DNA from: Phallusia mammillata
Lineage: Eukaryota; Chordata; Ascidiacea; Phlebobranchia; Ascidiidae
Direction of reading: 5' to 3'
Assembly: GCA_003260075.1 (NCBI GenBank)
Contig: QLIY01000335.1
Coordinates: 62,001-126,000, forward strand
DNA length: 64,000 nucleotides
Shown: positions 34,364 through 49,300 of the stretch, piece by piece
How the letters are laid out: each line of letters starts with the position of its first letter
Numbering within the stretch: position 1 is the first letter of the stretch
Program-made: the position numbers and the translations under genes
Notes under the pieces: model-generated
Told to the model about the DNA's origin: nothing
The model's input: the letters and a program-made list of their open reading frames with translations, nothing else
Database searches by the model: none

Positions 34364-37300
34364 ATGAAGCCCCCACTGTCTGGTTCGGATCCAGCCCCAG
34401 ATTTTCTCACGAAAAGTGTTGATTCTGGGGGAGCGCAACCCTCTGCTAAGGCAATTTACGAGCAAAGGAAAAACTATGCCAAGAGTGCAGCAGCCATAAG
34501 TGAAGTGTCAGAGTATAGGGTTGAGGTAAGGCTTGAATAATTTTAATTGGTAAAGTCATGTTACCAAAATATTTATGATGAGGTTTGGCTAACTTGCATG
34601 TTATCAGGCTATAAAAAGTTTTTTATAGTGCAGTGTTATGGGTTATGATATATTTTTGCCATCCATTATCTAGGTATAAATTAGTTTCAAAAAAGTATTT
34701 GACCTACACCTTGTGCTATTTTACTTCTGTTTAATATTTTACATTATGATTCCTTTTCTAGCATCTTGCAACATTTCCAATGGAAAGAAAGGGTGCCATG
34801 CTGACCATTGACGACAGTATTCGCAAACTCAAACTCTTGGAGGCAAAAGGAAAAATTTGGACGCAGGAAGTGTATCTGTATGTTGACGAAAAATGTGTAA
34901 AACTCCTTGATATGACAACACACGTAAGTAGTTTTAGATCTTTTTTTGCTAAATTTAGATCCTAGCGTTCCTGACTTTAATATATACATATACTTTTTAA
35001 AACAAACTGATAAGCTGCAGACAGTGCAGCTGGTGACAAGAGATCGACTCTATAAGTTAGTGTTGCCACCTTATGGCTTTTTAGTTTGCTGGGAGTAATT
35101 TTGAATGAATGATCAGACTCTTCATTCTGACTTAACTATATAACCAGTGCTTTTTTGTTGTTGTAAATGTACAACAAGTTTATGGCTTTTTATATAATCC
35201 ATGTAAAGCAAAATTTGTGTATTTATCAATCTCACCTCAAACTTTTCATGTAGGATGAGTTGGAACATTTTGCTCTTTCAACCTTGCAACATGTTCAACC
35301 AGTGTTGGATTCTTGTGTGTACAACAGCATCTGTGCTCTCGTGTTGAAAGAACCAGATCAAAAATCACCTGATATACATTTGTTTCAATGCATCAATTTC
35401 CCAGTAAGTTACCTGAACAGAAACCTTTGTAAAGTTTGTACATAATTGGTATAAAACCCTAATGTACATATTGGCATAGTATTGCTGGCGCATGTGTCTT
35501 TATGCTTAACTGATATGCCGAAATGATGGTTTAAAACAGTGGTTCCCAACCAGGGCCCATGGCCCCCCAGGGGGGCATACGAGCTGTGTTTCGGGGGGCC
35601 ACGTGCATAGATTCACAAGAAACATCCACTAAAAGTCATTTTCACCACTAAAAGTCATTTGCCAAAAAGTTACTTTAAGGGGGCCATGGTCCACGAAAGG
35701 TTGGGAACCACTGGTTTGAAAGCATACGGTTGCATTTTTAAACACAACTTTTGACACTGCTAGCACATTAAAAGCCCGCTTTATAAAAATGAAATCTATA
35801 TGTCATTTGTTAGTGCATTGTAAAGCACTCAGAAAATTACCACGTAATTTTTAACTTTTGACATATTGCAGATGAGTTTGTGTGTGTTTATACTACAAAT
35901 AATATGTTAACTTTGCTTTTGCCTGTTTTAAAAGTAAAACCAGGGTTTGATTTTCCTATACAATCAAAACATTCGTTCCATACTCGCAGTACCAAGCTGT
36001 GGTGTCTATTCCTGGGCCTTGTGCCATTGTTACAGATCTTTCAAGGGCTTCTATACCTCTTAAGCCCCAACAAGTACCTAAACCTACACTTTACAGCATT
36101 TTTCTTGTGCTTAAAGAAAGAAAAATTCTATTGCGGCCATTGGAGATTATTTGTCGAGCTTATTTTCTCTGTTAAAACTTCCTGTCTTCGCTGATTCATT
36201 AGGGATTTCAAGTGTGCTTATAAGTTGATAGGGAACCACTTAGGAATCATTAAACTGGAACTTTAAGTTCAAGCTGCTTTAACTAAACCTCAACCAAGGT
36301 CCGTTCCTAAATCTTGTGACAAAAAATGAACCTGTGTACTTTTTTTTAGAGTACATTTCTGTTGTGCAAAAAATGTTTAGTTTATTAATAATATTTTAAT
36401 TTTATAAACCAATTATATATATACTGTGTAATTTGTAGCTTTTATTATTAAATGTAAGGCACTTTTTACTTAAATATATTCATATCATATTAATTCATCA
36501 TATTTTGGAATTTTTCCGAGTTTGTTTTTTAAGTAAAGTTAATAATTTTTTAACTATTTCTTCATGTTAAATGTCTGACCTCATTAAAATTATTTCTAGT
36601 ATGGTTACAAACAAGACAATTTGTTTTTCTTTGTAGGCCGACCAAGTATGTATGGATATCAGCTCTGCATGGCAAGACATTAAAAGCAAAAAAGGAAAGA
36701 AAAGTCGTCCAGAAACACTAAGAAAGCAGCGCCAGTCGGTTCGTTCAACTGCTCCTGGAACTGACCCCCCTAACCGACAGATTAACGTCAAGGAGAAGGT
36801 TGCTGCATGGACGACACAAATCGAAGCTCAAAGTATGTTGCGAACGTCAAGAGACCACTTGTTGTGCTTGAGTGGTTTAAAGTTACATTTGTGATCTATT
36901 TTACGCTTGACTCATATGATGCATAGCATATACAAAGGCTATTTGTGTTGTAGATAGGGTTTAAACAATCGGTCTTCACTGTAATTTTGGCCAAACATTT
37001 ATGCTTTACAATTTTTTTTGAAGACAAGAATTTTGCTGTCATGAAATTACAAAAAACACAAAATTTTCATGAGAAAAGTTTAAATCACTTAATCAGTTTT
37101 TGTGCTTAAAATACCTTCAAATTTGACATTTTAACATTCACCAGTAAGTAATGCAATCAAATAATAGTAAAGATTTTGCAAAGAATGTGTATTTTTGCTG
37201 GGATTGCAGTTTCAAAGGTTTCAAAAAACATTATCTTTTATCAAGGTATTAACAGAAAATAATCGAATATATTATATTTTTGAACTCAATTATTATCCTA

Positions 37301-40300
37301 CAACATATATTTCTTAGTTAATCAACATCAGAAATCTTTTTTTCATATTTTTTAGCTGACCCAATACCCGCTTCACCTCGATCAACCAATGGATTTCAGG
37401 AAAACTCCCCAGAAATGTTAATGTTTAAAGTTCAGCGTGATGTTGTGAGTTTTGTTCTGTTTAATTACTCAACACAACATGTGATGGTAAATGGTTTAAA
37501 CCTGATTAAACAACTCAAGTGCATGGATGTGTTGCAGTTTGTTCAGTTGCTGCAAAAAGCACCCACAAATTTAAGTGTTGACCACTAACTGAATCATAAA
37601 AAAGGTTTTTGGTATCAGCGCTCTGTGTGTTTTGTTTTTCATGTTAGTAGGTATGTTAACTCTGTTTATTTACACAACAACAACAATAATAAAACAATAA
37701 GAAATAGAGAATTTCCTTTTTTGACCATTGCCCAACAAAGGCAATAAAATATATGTCAGTTTCGGTTGTGTCAATTGTCTGTTTGTTTTTATTTTTAATT
37801 TTGATGTTAGGGTGACATTTTGATTTACTTATTTTCATTTAACAACACTGTTATTTTCAGCAATACACCAACTAAACTTAGCTGAAATAATTTACCGAAA
37901 ATAACCATTTTTGGTAGTTAACCCCCTACAACCATTTTTTTGTAATTGTTATGCTAAAAAACAACCATTTTTGTGTAAATATTCTGGTGCATAATGTTAA
38001 ATATGACACGTTTTTTCTATTGCTCGAACCATCACCAGTAAATAAGCCTGCATCAGACACACTAGATGATTTTATAACTTTCTGTTTTTGTAGCAAATGC
38101 TTAATCATGCGCCCCCCCCCCGGTTAAAAAACAACCACTTGTTTAATAAATAACAACATCATAACTTTTTGTGTGTAAATATTATGGTCAGAAAACAACC
38201 ATTTTTTAAATAAATAACATTCAACAACCATTTTTATGTAAATATTATGGCCAGAACAACCATTTTTTGATAAATAACAGTCAACAACCATTTTTATGTA
38301 ATACACAGTCAGAAACAACCATTATTTTGATAAATATTCTGGTCAACAGTGTAAAAAATAACATGTTCTTCCCATTGCTCAAGCCATCACCAACAAATAG
38401 GCCTGTATCAGACATACTAGATGATTTTATAACTTTATAACTTTCTGTTTTTGTAGCAAATGCTTAATCATGCATTGGACGACATAGAAATCTTTGTTGC
38501 GAAAATGCAAAAATCAGCTGAAGCTGCCAAAGAACTGGAAGGACGAAAAACAAAAGGCTCGAAACGATCGAGTAAGAAGAAACAACAGCGAGAACCTGGG
38601 ATAGGAATGCTCGAACTGAGAGCAAGACTTCCACCCCCTGAAATGTTTGTCGATTGTTACCAAAAGTTCAAGTTCTGTTTCAATTTGCTGGTAAGTTGTT
38701 TTTCTGAAATGTTTTAAAATTTAAATTACGGCTTTTTAATGTATTTTGTGTGGATTGGTGTCAATTCGCATGAATGTTTTGATAAGTCTTTTATAATATT
38801 TAGCATTGCAGGAATTTCATCAATCTATTTCGTTTATTGCTGCTAATTCAGGATTTAATACGATCACTTGAAAATTTATAGAACTGAGAACCACTGATTT
38901 AAATAACGTTAATTCTGTAAACCAAGAAACAACAACATTTTGAACACTGCTTGCCAATATACTTGTTTTATCAAAGTAGGTATGGAATCCTGTGCCAACA
39001 TTTTTTGTGTGTAATAGTGGTTTAACAAACCGAAAACAATGAATGTTATAGTTTGAATTATACCAAAAGCCTGATTTTGACACATACTAGAGGTTACAGG
39101 CCCCTGTTGTAAACTATTTATACTTTTATGTCTTGTTTTAATTGTTCTGTGTAAAAAAACACAATAAATCATGGTAATTCTAACAACAAAATCTTAAGAT
39201 ACACACTCTGTCACTTTCACTGTATAAATTTTCTAAATAAAACCATAAACATATGTTTATGGCCAATATGACATTTGTAGAGAAACTAAAACAGGTTATC
39301 ATTTGATGGACCTATTATATAACCCAGTAGAAGTAAATACAGACTGGAATTTATGTGCATTTCCAGTATTTATAAAAATGAACAACATAGCAGTTTTAAT
39401 ATAGATGCCAAATTAGTAAATTTTGGCTGGTTTTCTATGGGCAGTTGGTCATTATGCTATCAATTATGAGCAGTGTAGTGTCGTGGTCGTTTTGTATCAG
39501 TTTAATTGTCTCTCGATTTGGACCATCAGCTTATATATGATCGGGTGTGTCGTTGTCAATTGATCAATATTTGCTGAATGACACAACCAGGTGTGGTCAG
39601 AACGCTGCTAATTTCAACTGGTCTATTGCTTGTTTGCTAACCCATGACTATCATCAGGTTTTTAGTATTGGAAGAAAGGAATTTTTACACCCTCTTGTTA
39701 AGCTCATTGTTATTTTAGTGTCAATGACAATGGTTTTGTTAACCAGGCCTGAATCACAAAGATGTTTGGTGTGTGTTGAGAAAGCCTTAATCATTGAGAT
39801 CGGTATAAACATAATCAACCAATCATTCTTATGATAAATTATCTTCATTTCTGGATCTATTTACAATTCATTGCTTTGTTCATCACTTGGTTGCAAAATT
39901 AGTATTTATAGCAAGGATTCATTTCATTAAACCAACTTTAAACAGCACCATTGTCATTTTTCAAGTTTGACTGACTAAAAAAATGGCATAATGAAACACA
40001 AATCAACAAAGCTTGTATTAAACAATTAGGTTTGTGGTTAACAGATTGTTTGTTACATTTGCATTACAATCTTACCTATGTATACATACAAGCTCAGACT
40101 TTTTGTGACTAATTCAAAAATGTCCTTAAAACAAGCTTAATATAACATTCATTTAAAATTGTAAATACACAAAAAATGTCATTACTGCTCTTGAAAGAAT
40201 GTTCTCAAGTTTATTTTTGTCCTTGTCTTATACAAACTTTGTCAGGCAGTTTTATGCAAGACAAAGTTTATGGTGCAATTTATTTTAATCAAACCTCTAT

Positions 40301-43300
40301 TACAAATGCCATTGACACTTTTACAACTTAATTGCCGATCAAATACAGTCTTAAAAAATGTTAAAATCACTGTTAAAGATGGTGGATAAATGTTTGCTTG
40401 CCTTGTATCATTAATCTTCTTAATACTTTTGTGTGAAAAGTTAAATTACTTTGCAAGAAGCTTATGACATTATCTTTTGTTGAGATTGGTCCATTGTTTT
40501 GTTCTTTCTTTATTTTGTGTTGTATGTTTGTTTTGAGTTTGTGAGTGCTGCTCTGAGTTTGTGAGTGAAGTCTAAATTATAATATTTTTTGATAACAGTG
40601 ACAGTGATGTCATTGAATCAAATTGTGTTTAACAATATCATTTTTTTAATGGTCCATTGGTGCTATATAGAAATCATGACTGAAAAATAAACATTTTTTG
40701 TTTCATCAAAATCAATTTTTATATCATAATCACCAAAGCCAGCTTTATTGGTTCAAAAAATACATGTATATCCTAAAAATTTTGGACAAGCAGCTCCATT
40801 TTAATGAAACTATAACTTTTCTAAATCAGATTTCTTCTTCCATTATCTAAAGTCTAAATGTTAATGGCATGAGCAAAATTTAGATGAAAAGCATGTCACG
40901 TTTTACATCTTTTTTGACTGTTGTTTTCCCCATTAATCTTATGAGCAGATCAGTGTATAGTGTTGCAAATGTAGATTTATTTAAGTAATGCTTTGTCAAC
41001 CAATGAACCAAGTTAATATTTAACATTTTAATGGTCTTTGCACGCTTAATGCACAGTATGTCGTGACATACCAACGCCTTTGTGTTCTCTCAAATATTTG
41101 CTGAAAAAACAGAAACTGGAGTTTCCACCCAGCATGAATCTTTGCAACTAAAAATACTTACTTCATGTTTACTTTAAATTATGCCACAACTTTAAGCAGT
41201 ATTTTATCTTTTTCTTTAATTTGTTTGTTATAACTTTATTATACGTTTGTCTTATTTATTTGTGTAAAGAGGGTGGGGCTCAACAAAAACAACTAAATGC
41301 TTAATTTACTTTGTTTGTTGGACAAAGAAATTGTGATGTAGTGTTTTAAAGATTGTGTTACATGAAAAAAATAGTATGGAATATATGCATATGTATATTG
41401 GCAGTGACTGAGGTAAAAAATTTCAAGCATTTTTTTTCTTAAATGATTAAGTCATACCATCACCAGTGATGTAAATAGCTAAAACAGTCAATCCTAACAT
41501 ACAAATACTTTAAAAAAAATTTTTTAGGCATTAGTCTACTTGAGGTTTTGTAAGTTTATTGTCACAAAAGATAAAAACAATACTCAAAACAGTAAATCTT
41601 TGTCCGAAAGATTAATCTGCTGGTTGTTTTGTCCTTCGGAATAAATTGACAGAAACAAATAGGGGTTACGTGACTTTGTTGTTGGACAAATAAAGCTATC
41701 CGACGACTAATCAAGCAGTATTTGAACAGTAATCCTATACTTGTATTGGGGGATTTCAATGCATGTATGTTTAGGTTTATGGCTGCAAAGTTCTCTTTAG
41801 CACCTGTTTACAAAGAACTTGTATGTATGGAACTAATTGTTGTGTTTTACAACTTTGCAGTTGTGTTTTATTTTCTTTGTTGTAAAATCAAAACAAATAC
41901 TGTATATTTAGGTGGAAAAATACATTTATTGGGGTCCTACTTGCTTCTAAGCATATCTATGTATCCTCTTTCACTTATTGTCGTTAGTAAAGGGGACACA
42001 TATTGGTGTTAGTTTTTTTTCTATCTTTTTGTCTTATGCTGGTTTGTACCCCTATTTTGTCAAATATGTGTGCTTTAAACTTTTCAATTATTACTGCCCC
42101 CCCCCCGGTAGGTATATACAAGCCTACTTTATTTTATTATCATTTTGGAAATACATTTGTAATTTTTTATTTTTGACCTAGCTATGTAGCTTCTCAAAGG
42201 ATTTACATTTCCAATGACTTATATATTACAAACTATGTCCCCAAAGGGCTTGCCCTTATAAAAGATAAAAGATGTTAAAAATGTGTTGAAGTGCGACTAT
42301 TATTGTGGTGTTGTTGACAACAGTTTGGGCAACTCCTTATACTCCATGTTTGCTTTAATGCCACAATATTGGATATGAAGTGTGCTTATAACCCCTTCAA
42401 TCCCCACATCAAGTAGACTAGAGGTTGTTAATCAGAATAAGTTTGACAAGCTTTGGCTGTCAATTTTAGCAAGTAGAAATTGTTATGAGGGTGTCGGATA
42501 CACAAGCTTTGGGATAAAAAAAATTATCTGCCAAAAGGTAAACAAACGCAACCAACAGATACACATTATTACCCCCCCCCCCACTTATTGTCGTTAGTAA
42601 AGGGGACACATATTGGTGTTAGTTTTTTTCTATCTGTTTGTCTTATGCTGGTTTGTCCCCATATTTTGTCAAATATGTGTGCTTTAAAATTTTCAATTAT
42701 TACTTTGGTAGGTATATACAAGCCTACTTTATTTTATTATCATTTTGGAAATACTTTTCATACCGTGAATAAGGCGAGAAAACATGTGTTTCTACCTTTT
42801 AATAACAGTGACTCTTGTGTCTAGATTTATCAAGTTGCAACTTTTCTAAAAACAAAAACAGCTGAAGCACCCAAATGTGCTTTTGTTTGTGGCCCTCTTC
42901 AAGTAACCATGTAACTCCTGTGACCCCCTTAAAAAAGAAAATGGCCACCCGTGTTGGAATTCGGTACTAATTTCGGCTTTAAGCAGGTCGAAAAGAGTAA
43001 ACAAGAATCCGTTATCATGAACCTCAAATAGGCAAATCTAAAAAACCTCAATATAGGCAAATATTATGTGAAATAGTCGATTAAATTAGGAATAAAGGTA
43101 TTTGCAACACAAGCTTAATTATGCGCATTAAAAAAAGAAAATGGATTTTTGTTGGTGTTTCTGGTGAATATACACCTGTGGCCCCCAAGAACACAGCTCG
43201 TGGCCCCTGCTTGAGAACCACTGCAATAAACCATGAACCAGACTTAAGTTAGTTCAAGATTTTCTAAAATTCTAGTTTATTTTTTGTTACCAGTACTTGG

Positions 43301-46300
43301 CTCTACCATTTTGTCTGGTGTTCTGTTGTTTACCAGAAAATAAAATGTCTTATAATTGTGTGCATACAAGTTTGGTGCTTGGATGTTTTAATTCTGGGGC
43401 TTGATTTAGGAGGCATAAAACACAGCAGTCTGCTAACATGTTTGTACATTTTAATTTACATAATAGCTCTCGTTTTGTGTAACATGTACTTGTATGTACA
43501 CATGATTTTGAATCTTGTTTACTGGGTGTGGATTTTGATTTTGGAAAAACAAGTCTTTCTATGCCTTATGACTGCACTACTAACTGTTACTTTAAAGCTA
43601 AATGCCAAATTTTTTGAGCGGTTTTAAGGGCAGAAGCTTATCTAGGTTTTTGTGGAATTAATTTGTTATACCCCCCCCCCCACTAACTGTTACTTTAAAG
43701 CTAAATGCCAAATTTTTTGAGCGGTTTTAGGGGTAGGTTTTTGTGGAATTAATTTGTTATATGGGCCATAACTTTAGTCACACAGTAACAAAAAGTTTGA
43801 TATATGTTAAATTCTAAACTCATAGTCTGATTTTATGTGACCCTGTCCACCTCTATAACTTTCCATGCTAATTTTTACAAAACATATTCAATTGCCACTT
43901 GCACTGTTTTTACCAGTCGTGTTATACTCACAGTTTGCTAAACCACTCTCTGGTGAGCTCCTGTAATATAATACGGTGTAGCTGCAAAATGTTCAATCAT
44001 GATCCACCAATTGTGCCCTCCACTCTTTTGTGCTCCAAAACATTTTAGCGAGGCACAGCTATTTTGAGCTTGGTGATTATGTTAGTGCTATTATGTCGCT
44101 ATGTGTTCTTTCACCACGCGAAATAAACTTATCTCAATGTTTTTGGTGGTATTTGTTCATTACCACATTGTTTCCTTTCTTCAGGCAAAATTGAAAACAC
44201 ACATTCAAAACCCGAACGCTGTGGAGCTCGTACATTTTCTCTTTCAACCGCTGGGAATGATCGTCAGCGCATCAGGAAAGGACCTCCCTCGATCGGTCCA
44301 GTGTCCTTTACTCAACAGAGAAGCGATTGACTTCCTGCTCAACTGTACAACTTCTATGGAGAATGCTCTCTGGCAGGACTTGGGTGATTATTGGAACAAA
44401 TGCAAGTGAGTAAAAAGATGATGCAACAAACCGAAAATATAGTTGTTTCTTCAAAGCAGGGGCGTAATAGAATTGTTGCCCAGAAGTGTGATGCGTAAGT
44501 TTGGTTTGCAACAAAAATTCAGAACCCAGTAGGAAAGATGAAGGAAAAAAACATCAGTTTTTTTCAAATATTACATCGAAAGCTTACGCCGAGTCACTGG
44601 CCTAAGTACATAAGCAATAGGAGTTTGTTTTTTATTTCATTTTAACATGAGTATTTTTCTGTATTCCATGGTTTTAGCCCTGCTGTTGGCAAAATCACTT
44701 TTAAACATTTGAAACCTGGTGGAACGAAAATGTTAAACTAGAAAAACGCAAATGCGAGTTGATATTTTTCATGAGAACAAGACTGTTTTATTTTAGTGGT
44801 AGGTATGTTATCATTTACACACACATTGCAAAATATTTACTCAATTTTGCGATGAACCCCAATGCACCCTTTTGCATCTGTGCACCCCTGTGACTGTTGT
44901 GGTTCACCTTGGGGTTCACCTCACACACTGGTTGTTCAAAAACGCTGATTTGTATGAAGTTGTAGTTGGTAGATTTAAACACTAATAACAATCACTGCAT
45001 ATATTAGGCCAGGAAAAGCTCTTCAAGTACAGTTTATGGCAAACATTAACTAAAATAAATGGAAACCCATTTTCAGTTTGCTTTATACTAAGCCTTCGAG
45101 CTCAATATTTGAAATAATAACCACAATCTTTGCGCTTTCATTTGTCTCCATCTATTCCTTGGAAAACCCGTAAATTGCGGTACAACTGTTGCCTTTCACT
45201 GTGATGTCATAATGATATATTGTCCATAAAAACACATCTGGGGTAATTCCAGTCCATAAGTCAAGTGTGTGGTTTTCTAGGTGCAAAAATATCCTCCTCG
45301 GCGCGGGGGATTGTAAATATGTAAACATTGTTGTTCAAATGAGGTTAATTTAAAAAAGAGTTTTAAAACCAAGCGTTGCCTTGGTAGGAATTTAGATACA
45401 GTTGTGAAAGTTTGGTAAAAAATGAATAAGTTTCATGCTATTTTGTTCGAACTTTGGTTCCTAGTAAACCCATTGTTGGCTTGTTAGCTGCATACACTGT
45501 TTAGATCTATAAGGTATCATCAGTGCAGCTGGTTACAAAGCATAGCCTGTATTGGCTACTGTAACCATCTAACGGCCCTCCAGTTTGTAGGGAGGATTTA
45601 TTGCTTTCATGCTTTCACATTGTTGACTCGAATTTCGGTTTTGGTTTCTTTGCATTTAAACAACTATAGTCGGCGGTATGACATGTAAAATTTAATGTTG
45701 CTAACGTAAGCAGTTGGTGGTACTTATGTTAGCAACATTAAATTTTGGTGGGTGGTTTCCCCCCCCCCCAAACAACTATAGTCGGCGGTATGACATGTAA
45801 AATTTAATGTTGCTAACATAAGCAGTTGGTTGTACTTATGTTAGCAACATTAAATTTTGGTGGGTGGTTTGTTTAAAAGAACTATAGCAAAAGCGAAATT
45901 GTGTCTTGAAGCTGAAATTTGTTAACGTAACTTTGCTTGTAATATACATATCTCTAACTTGGACCACTGGACGTCATTTAGCTTATTCCAAAACTATACT
46001 AACATAGATGAGTGCTTTAAGCTCTGACATATAGCAACAGAAATAACCAAGAAAATAATTTTTGTTCTGCAGCCACATATGGCATTCGAAAATGACCGTA
46101 TTAAGTGTAATATTATGCAAAAATGTAGGTTCTTTCGTATCAAATCCGTCGTTTCAGCCTTATGCCGCACAGTTTGTTTTGTCCAGGAGTTTAACACAAA
46201 ATTAGACCAAAAACGCCTTTATCTTTATTTACAATTGACCGTTTTCATTCCAATCTACTTTACGATGTTTGAATCCGCTAAAAAATGTCCAACACGACAC

Positions 46301-49300
46301 TCGCCCCTTTTAGTTCTACGTCGACGATTGGGCAAAATTGGAAGAGCGTGTATTTTGTTTTGCCAATCGTCAATTGTAGTTGTCAAATGCAGAAAAACAC
46401 TCCTATACGTTACAATTACCATGACCGCTAATTGACTGCTGACTGGTACTTCGGCTTTGTTGTTTCAAAAATATGTAAACACATTTTAAGTCCGTTTTCT
46501 ATGGAAGGAATATATTTTAAGCCAATATGCTTGTTGTGGATGCTTTCTTTATTCTTACTTAACAATGGACTGGTCCACGATATTCGTTTTATTGAACTGG
46601 TGGTCCATGGCCTAAAATGAGTTGAGAACCACTGCCCTAATGTATTTACTCAAACACACGTATCAGTGTTTAAACCCCCCAAGTGTATGTTACGTAACAC
46701 AGTGTTTAAACTGACTCTACAGATAACTTACTGCCTCGGGGCAACGCGTGTACGTCACTATTCCAATCAGCGCCCTGAACACGTTGTATTTCATAACGAC
46801 CCTAATGGTCTGACGTATCTAGTCACCAACGGTCGCTCTCCACGTGTGGATTGGCCAATTTCAATATGCAACTAAATGTTTCGACCACAATTAATACCAG
46901 AACTGTAAGTCGGGCCGGGTTCGGGCTTTGTTTTAGCAAATGGACTTGATTCGGGCGTAACTTCATATTCGGTGGCGGATTTGTTTTGAAACATATCAAT
47001 TACTTAGCTCAGTAGCTTGTTGCTGGATAGCCATTGTCTATAATTGTCCATTGTGTATGCCTTCTTTATTACAGGCCTGTCAGTCAAACTTTTGGCCAAT
47101 TCGGGCATCTCAAAAACGATTCGGGTTTGGGCGGATACAGACTATAATTTCGCGCCCGTTTACAACTCCGGTTTACTCCTGAGTTAGTTATGATAACCCA
47201 AGACAATGCCCAGAAAACTACTACAGTGTATAAAAAACGTCTCGTTGTATCGGATTGACATGTGTTTCATATGTGATTAAATACTGATTTTTACAGATTA
47301 CCCATCAAGCGCAGTTACACGTGTATTTTACGCTGGTTATGTACGGTACACCAAAATTTAGCTTTCAAGTTGATGTCCACAAGATAAGTTTAGGCTGAAT
47401 ATTTTGTGACAAATAACGACCCAAATGTTTGTTAAACCTTCGAATCCCCATATATACGCAGTTGGTGTATTTGGGCGTTATAATAAGCATTATTAACAAA
47501 ATATTGTCCAGTGCACAAAATTAGTGCTAATTTACTAAACAACTGTGTTATAGATTCATCACAAATTAGTGTTTTAGCTACTTTTTCCTTCGTACAAAGG
47601 TTTGTTAAAGTAAATATTTGATCAAATGCCTTTTATCTCTTAGTGGGGCCTTATACGTGGTGCAAAGAACGTACATGCGACATACCACATCTCTTAACGC
47701 ATAGACGAATTATAGTGTAATGTTTGTTCGCCATGAGCTGTGTACTGAAGGTAGGGACCTCTCACGAGTTTGTACTAAACCTGTGGAATTCGACAAGTAA
47801 ATGTTTGGTCAGCTATGCGACTGTCGTGCCAATAAAAATTCCCTACCTTTTTCTCTTATGTATGTTTTGTACAGCGCGCTTTTGCCCTTTGCGACCTTTT
47901 CTCTATATTGTCTTTCTTGGGGGTTTAGGGAATGTTGAGCGTTAAAGTGAAACTAAATGCAAGATGTGTACATTCGGCCTTTACGTGACTGATGTATTGT
48001 TAACTCCAATATTAAACATGTCGAATTTGTGTTTTTTGTTGTAGGAAAAATAACAAAGAATCAACCTATACAGTGAACCTCGGTTAATCCGGACACTTTT
48101 GGACCAAAAAATGTACGGATTAGGCGAAGATCCGGATTAACCGATGTCGATTACTTTAGATTTTGCCACATTACAAATCATTTGTACTTCAAGTCCCCCC
48201 CCCCCCCCCCCCACTTCAAGTTTTGTGTGGATTAGGCGAAGATCCAGATTGATCGAATCCGGTTTAACCGAGGTTTTCTGTATATATTGTTGTTTTTGTG
48301 TTATTTTTGCTACAACGAGAAACCACGCTTGGAATTTAACAACGACACAAACCATTACTATGACCAATATTTTAAAAATAGTATTTCCAAAAATGTTTTT
48401 TTGAACTTCCCATTTAAAAAAATTATTAATTTAATTTGTTTCCAATCGAAAATCCTTACATCAAACCTTTATCACACATTTAAATAAACAAACTCAGCTA
48501 ATCACTAGTTTAGGTGTATTTTACCAATTGTTCCGCTTTTTGTAAAACCGAATCCGTATTTCCGCAGAGCCGATTTTCCGCGCGATGTCTACTTCGCTCC
48601 GTATGTTCCGCAATTCACATCAGGTTGGGAACCTCCGCCTCTTCCGCACATGGAAGGTGAAGTGTCAGGGCTTGCTGCTGCCATAGCTGGACAAGCCGAT
48701 CATGTACACAAAGCGGAAAAGCAATGGATGGCTAACGGTGGAAGGGTCAGTATTTGTTGTTGAAAATAAAACGATTTGATAGTCACCAATGCTGTGTTAC
48801 TCACTGCCCTAGTGTATCTGTTAACCCAGTGGTTCTTAAACTTTGGCCACTTGGCTAACTAAAGGTTTTTTTTTAACTCCTTGGAGAAAATTTGTAGCAG
48901 GGGGTAGCTGTGAATAAAAAAACTTCCCCCCCCCCCCAGTGGTTCTTAAACTTTGGCCACTTGGCTAACTAAAGGTTTTTTTTAACTCCTGGGAGAAAAT
49001 TTGTAGCAGGGGGGTAGCTGTGAATAAAAAAACTTAAAAAAAATAATTTTGTTTGTTTCACAAGTATAAAATGTGCCACTAGGAATGTAACTGCAGTGAC
49101 TGGTATCTTTTTTGGTGATTTATGATTTTTTTGGTAAATGGCGTTTTTTTGGTTTGTATGAGGGGGATATTAAAAAAAAACTTTGATAGCCACTGTGCTA
49201 ACCAATGTTTAAACCGTTAAGTGTTGCACTATTTCTGCTTCCATGCTGTTGTCAATAGTCAGCTTACCAAAAACGTAACGCAATGAAAACAATATTACTG

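Larger units (their letters stand above)
37900..38340. repeat. Minisatellite-like array before EPS8 exon 6
   Basis: CAACCATTTTT followed by GTAAATATT or GATAAATAACA recurs at least nine times at irregular spacing of about 30-60 bases. A C10 tract (38112-38121) splits the array and follows the first copy of the exon 6 start, so the copy number is unreliable. Confidence 0.75.

Noticed and set aside
37900..38340. CRISPR-like regularly spaced repeats
   Set aside because: Animal nuclear DNA, with irregular spacing and variable repeat words. It is a minisatellite.
46079..46435. A 118-codon + strand open frame in EPS8 intron 7
   Set aside because: Composition is not domain-like, there are no matching splice sites, and EPS8 phases are complete without it.
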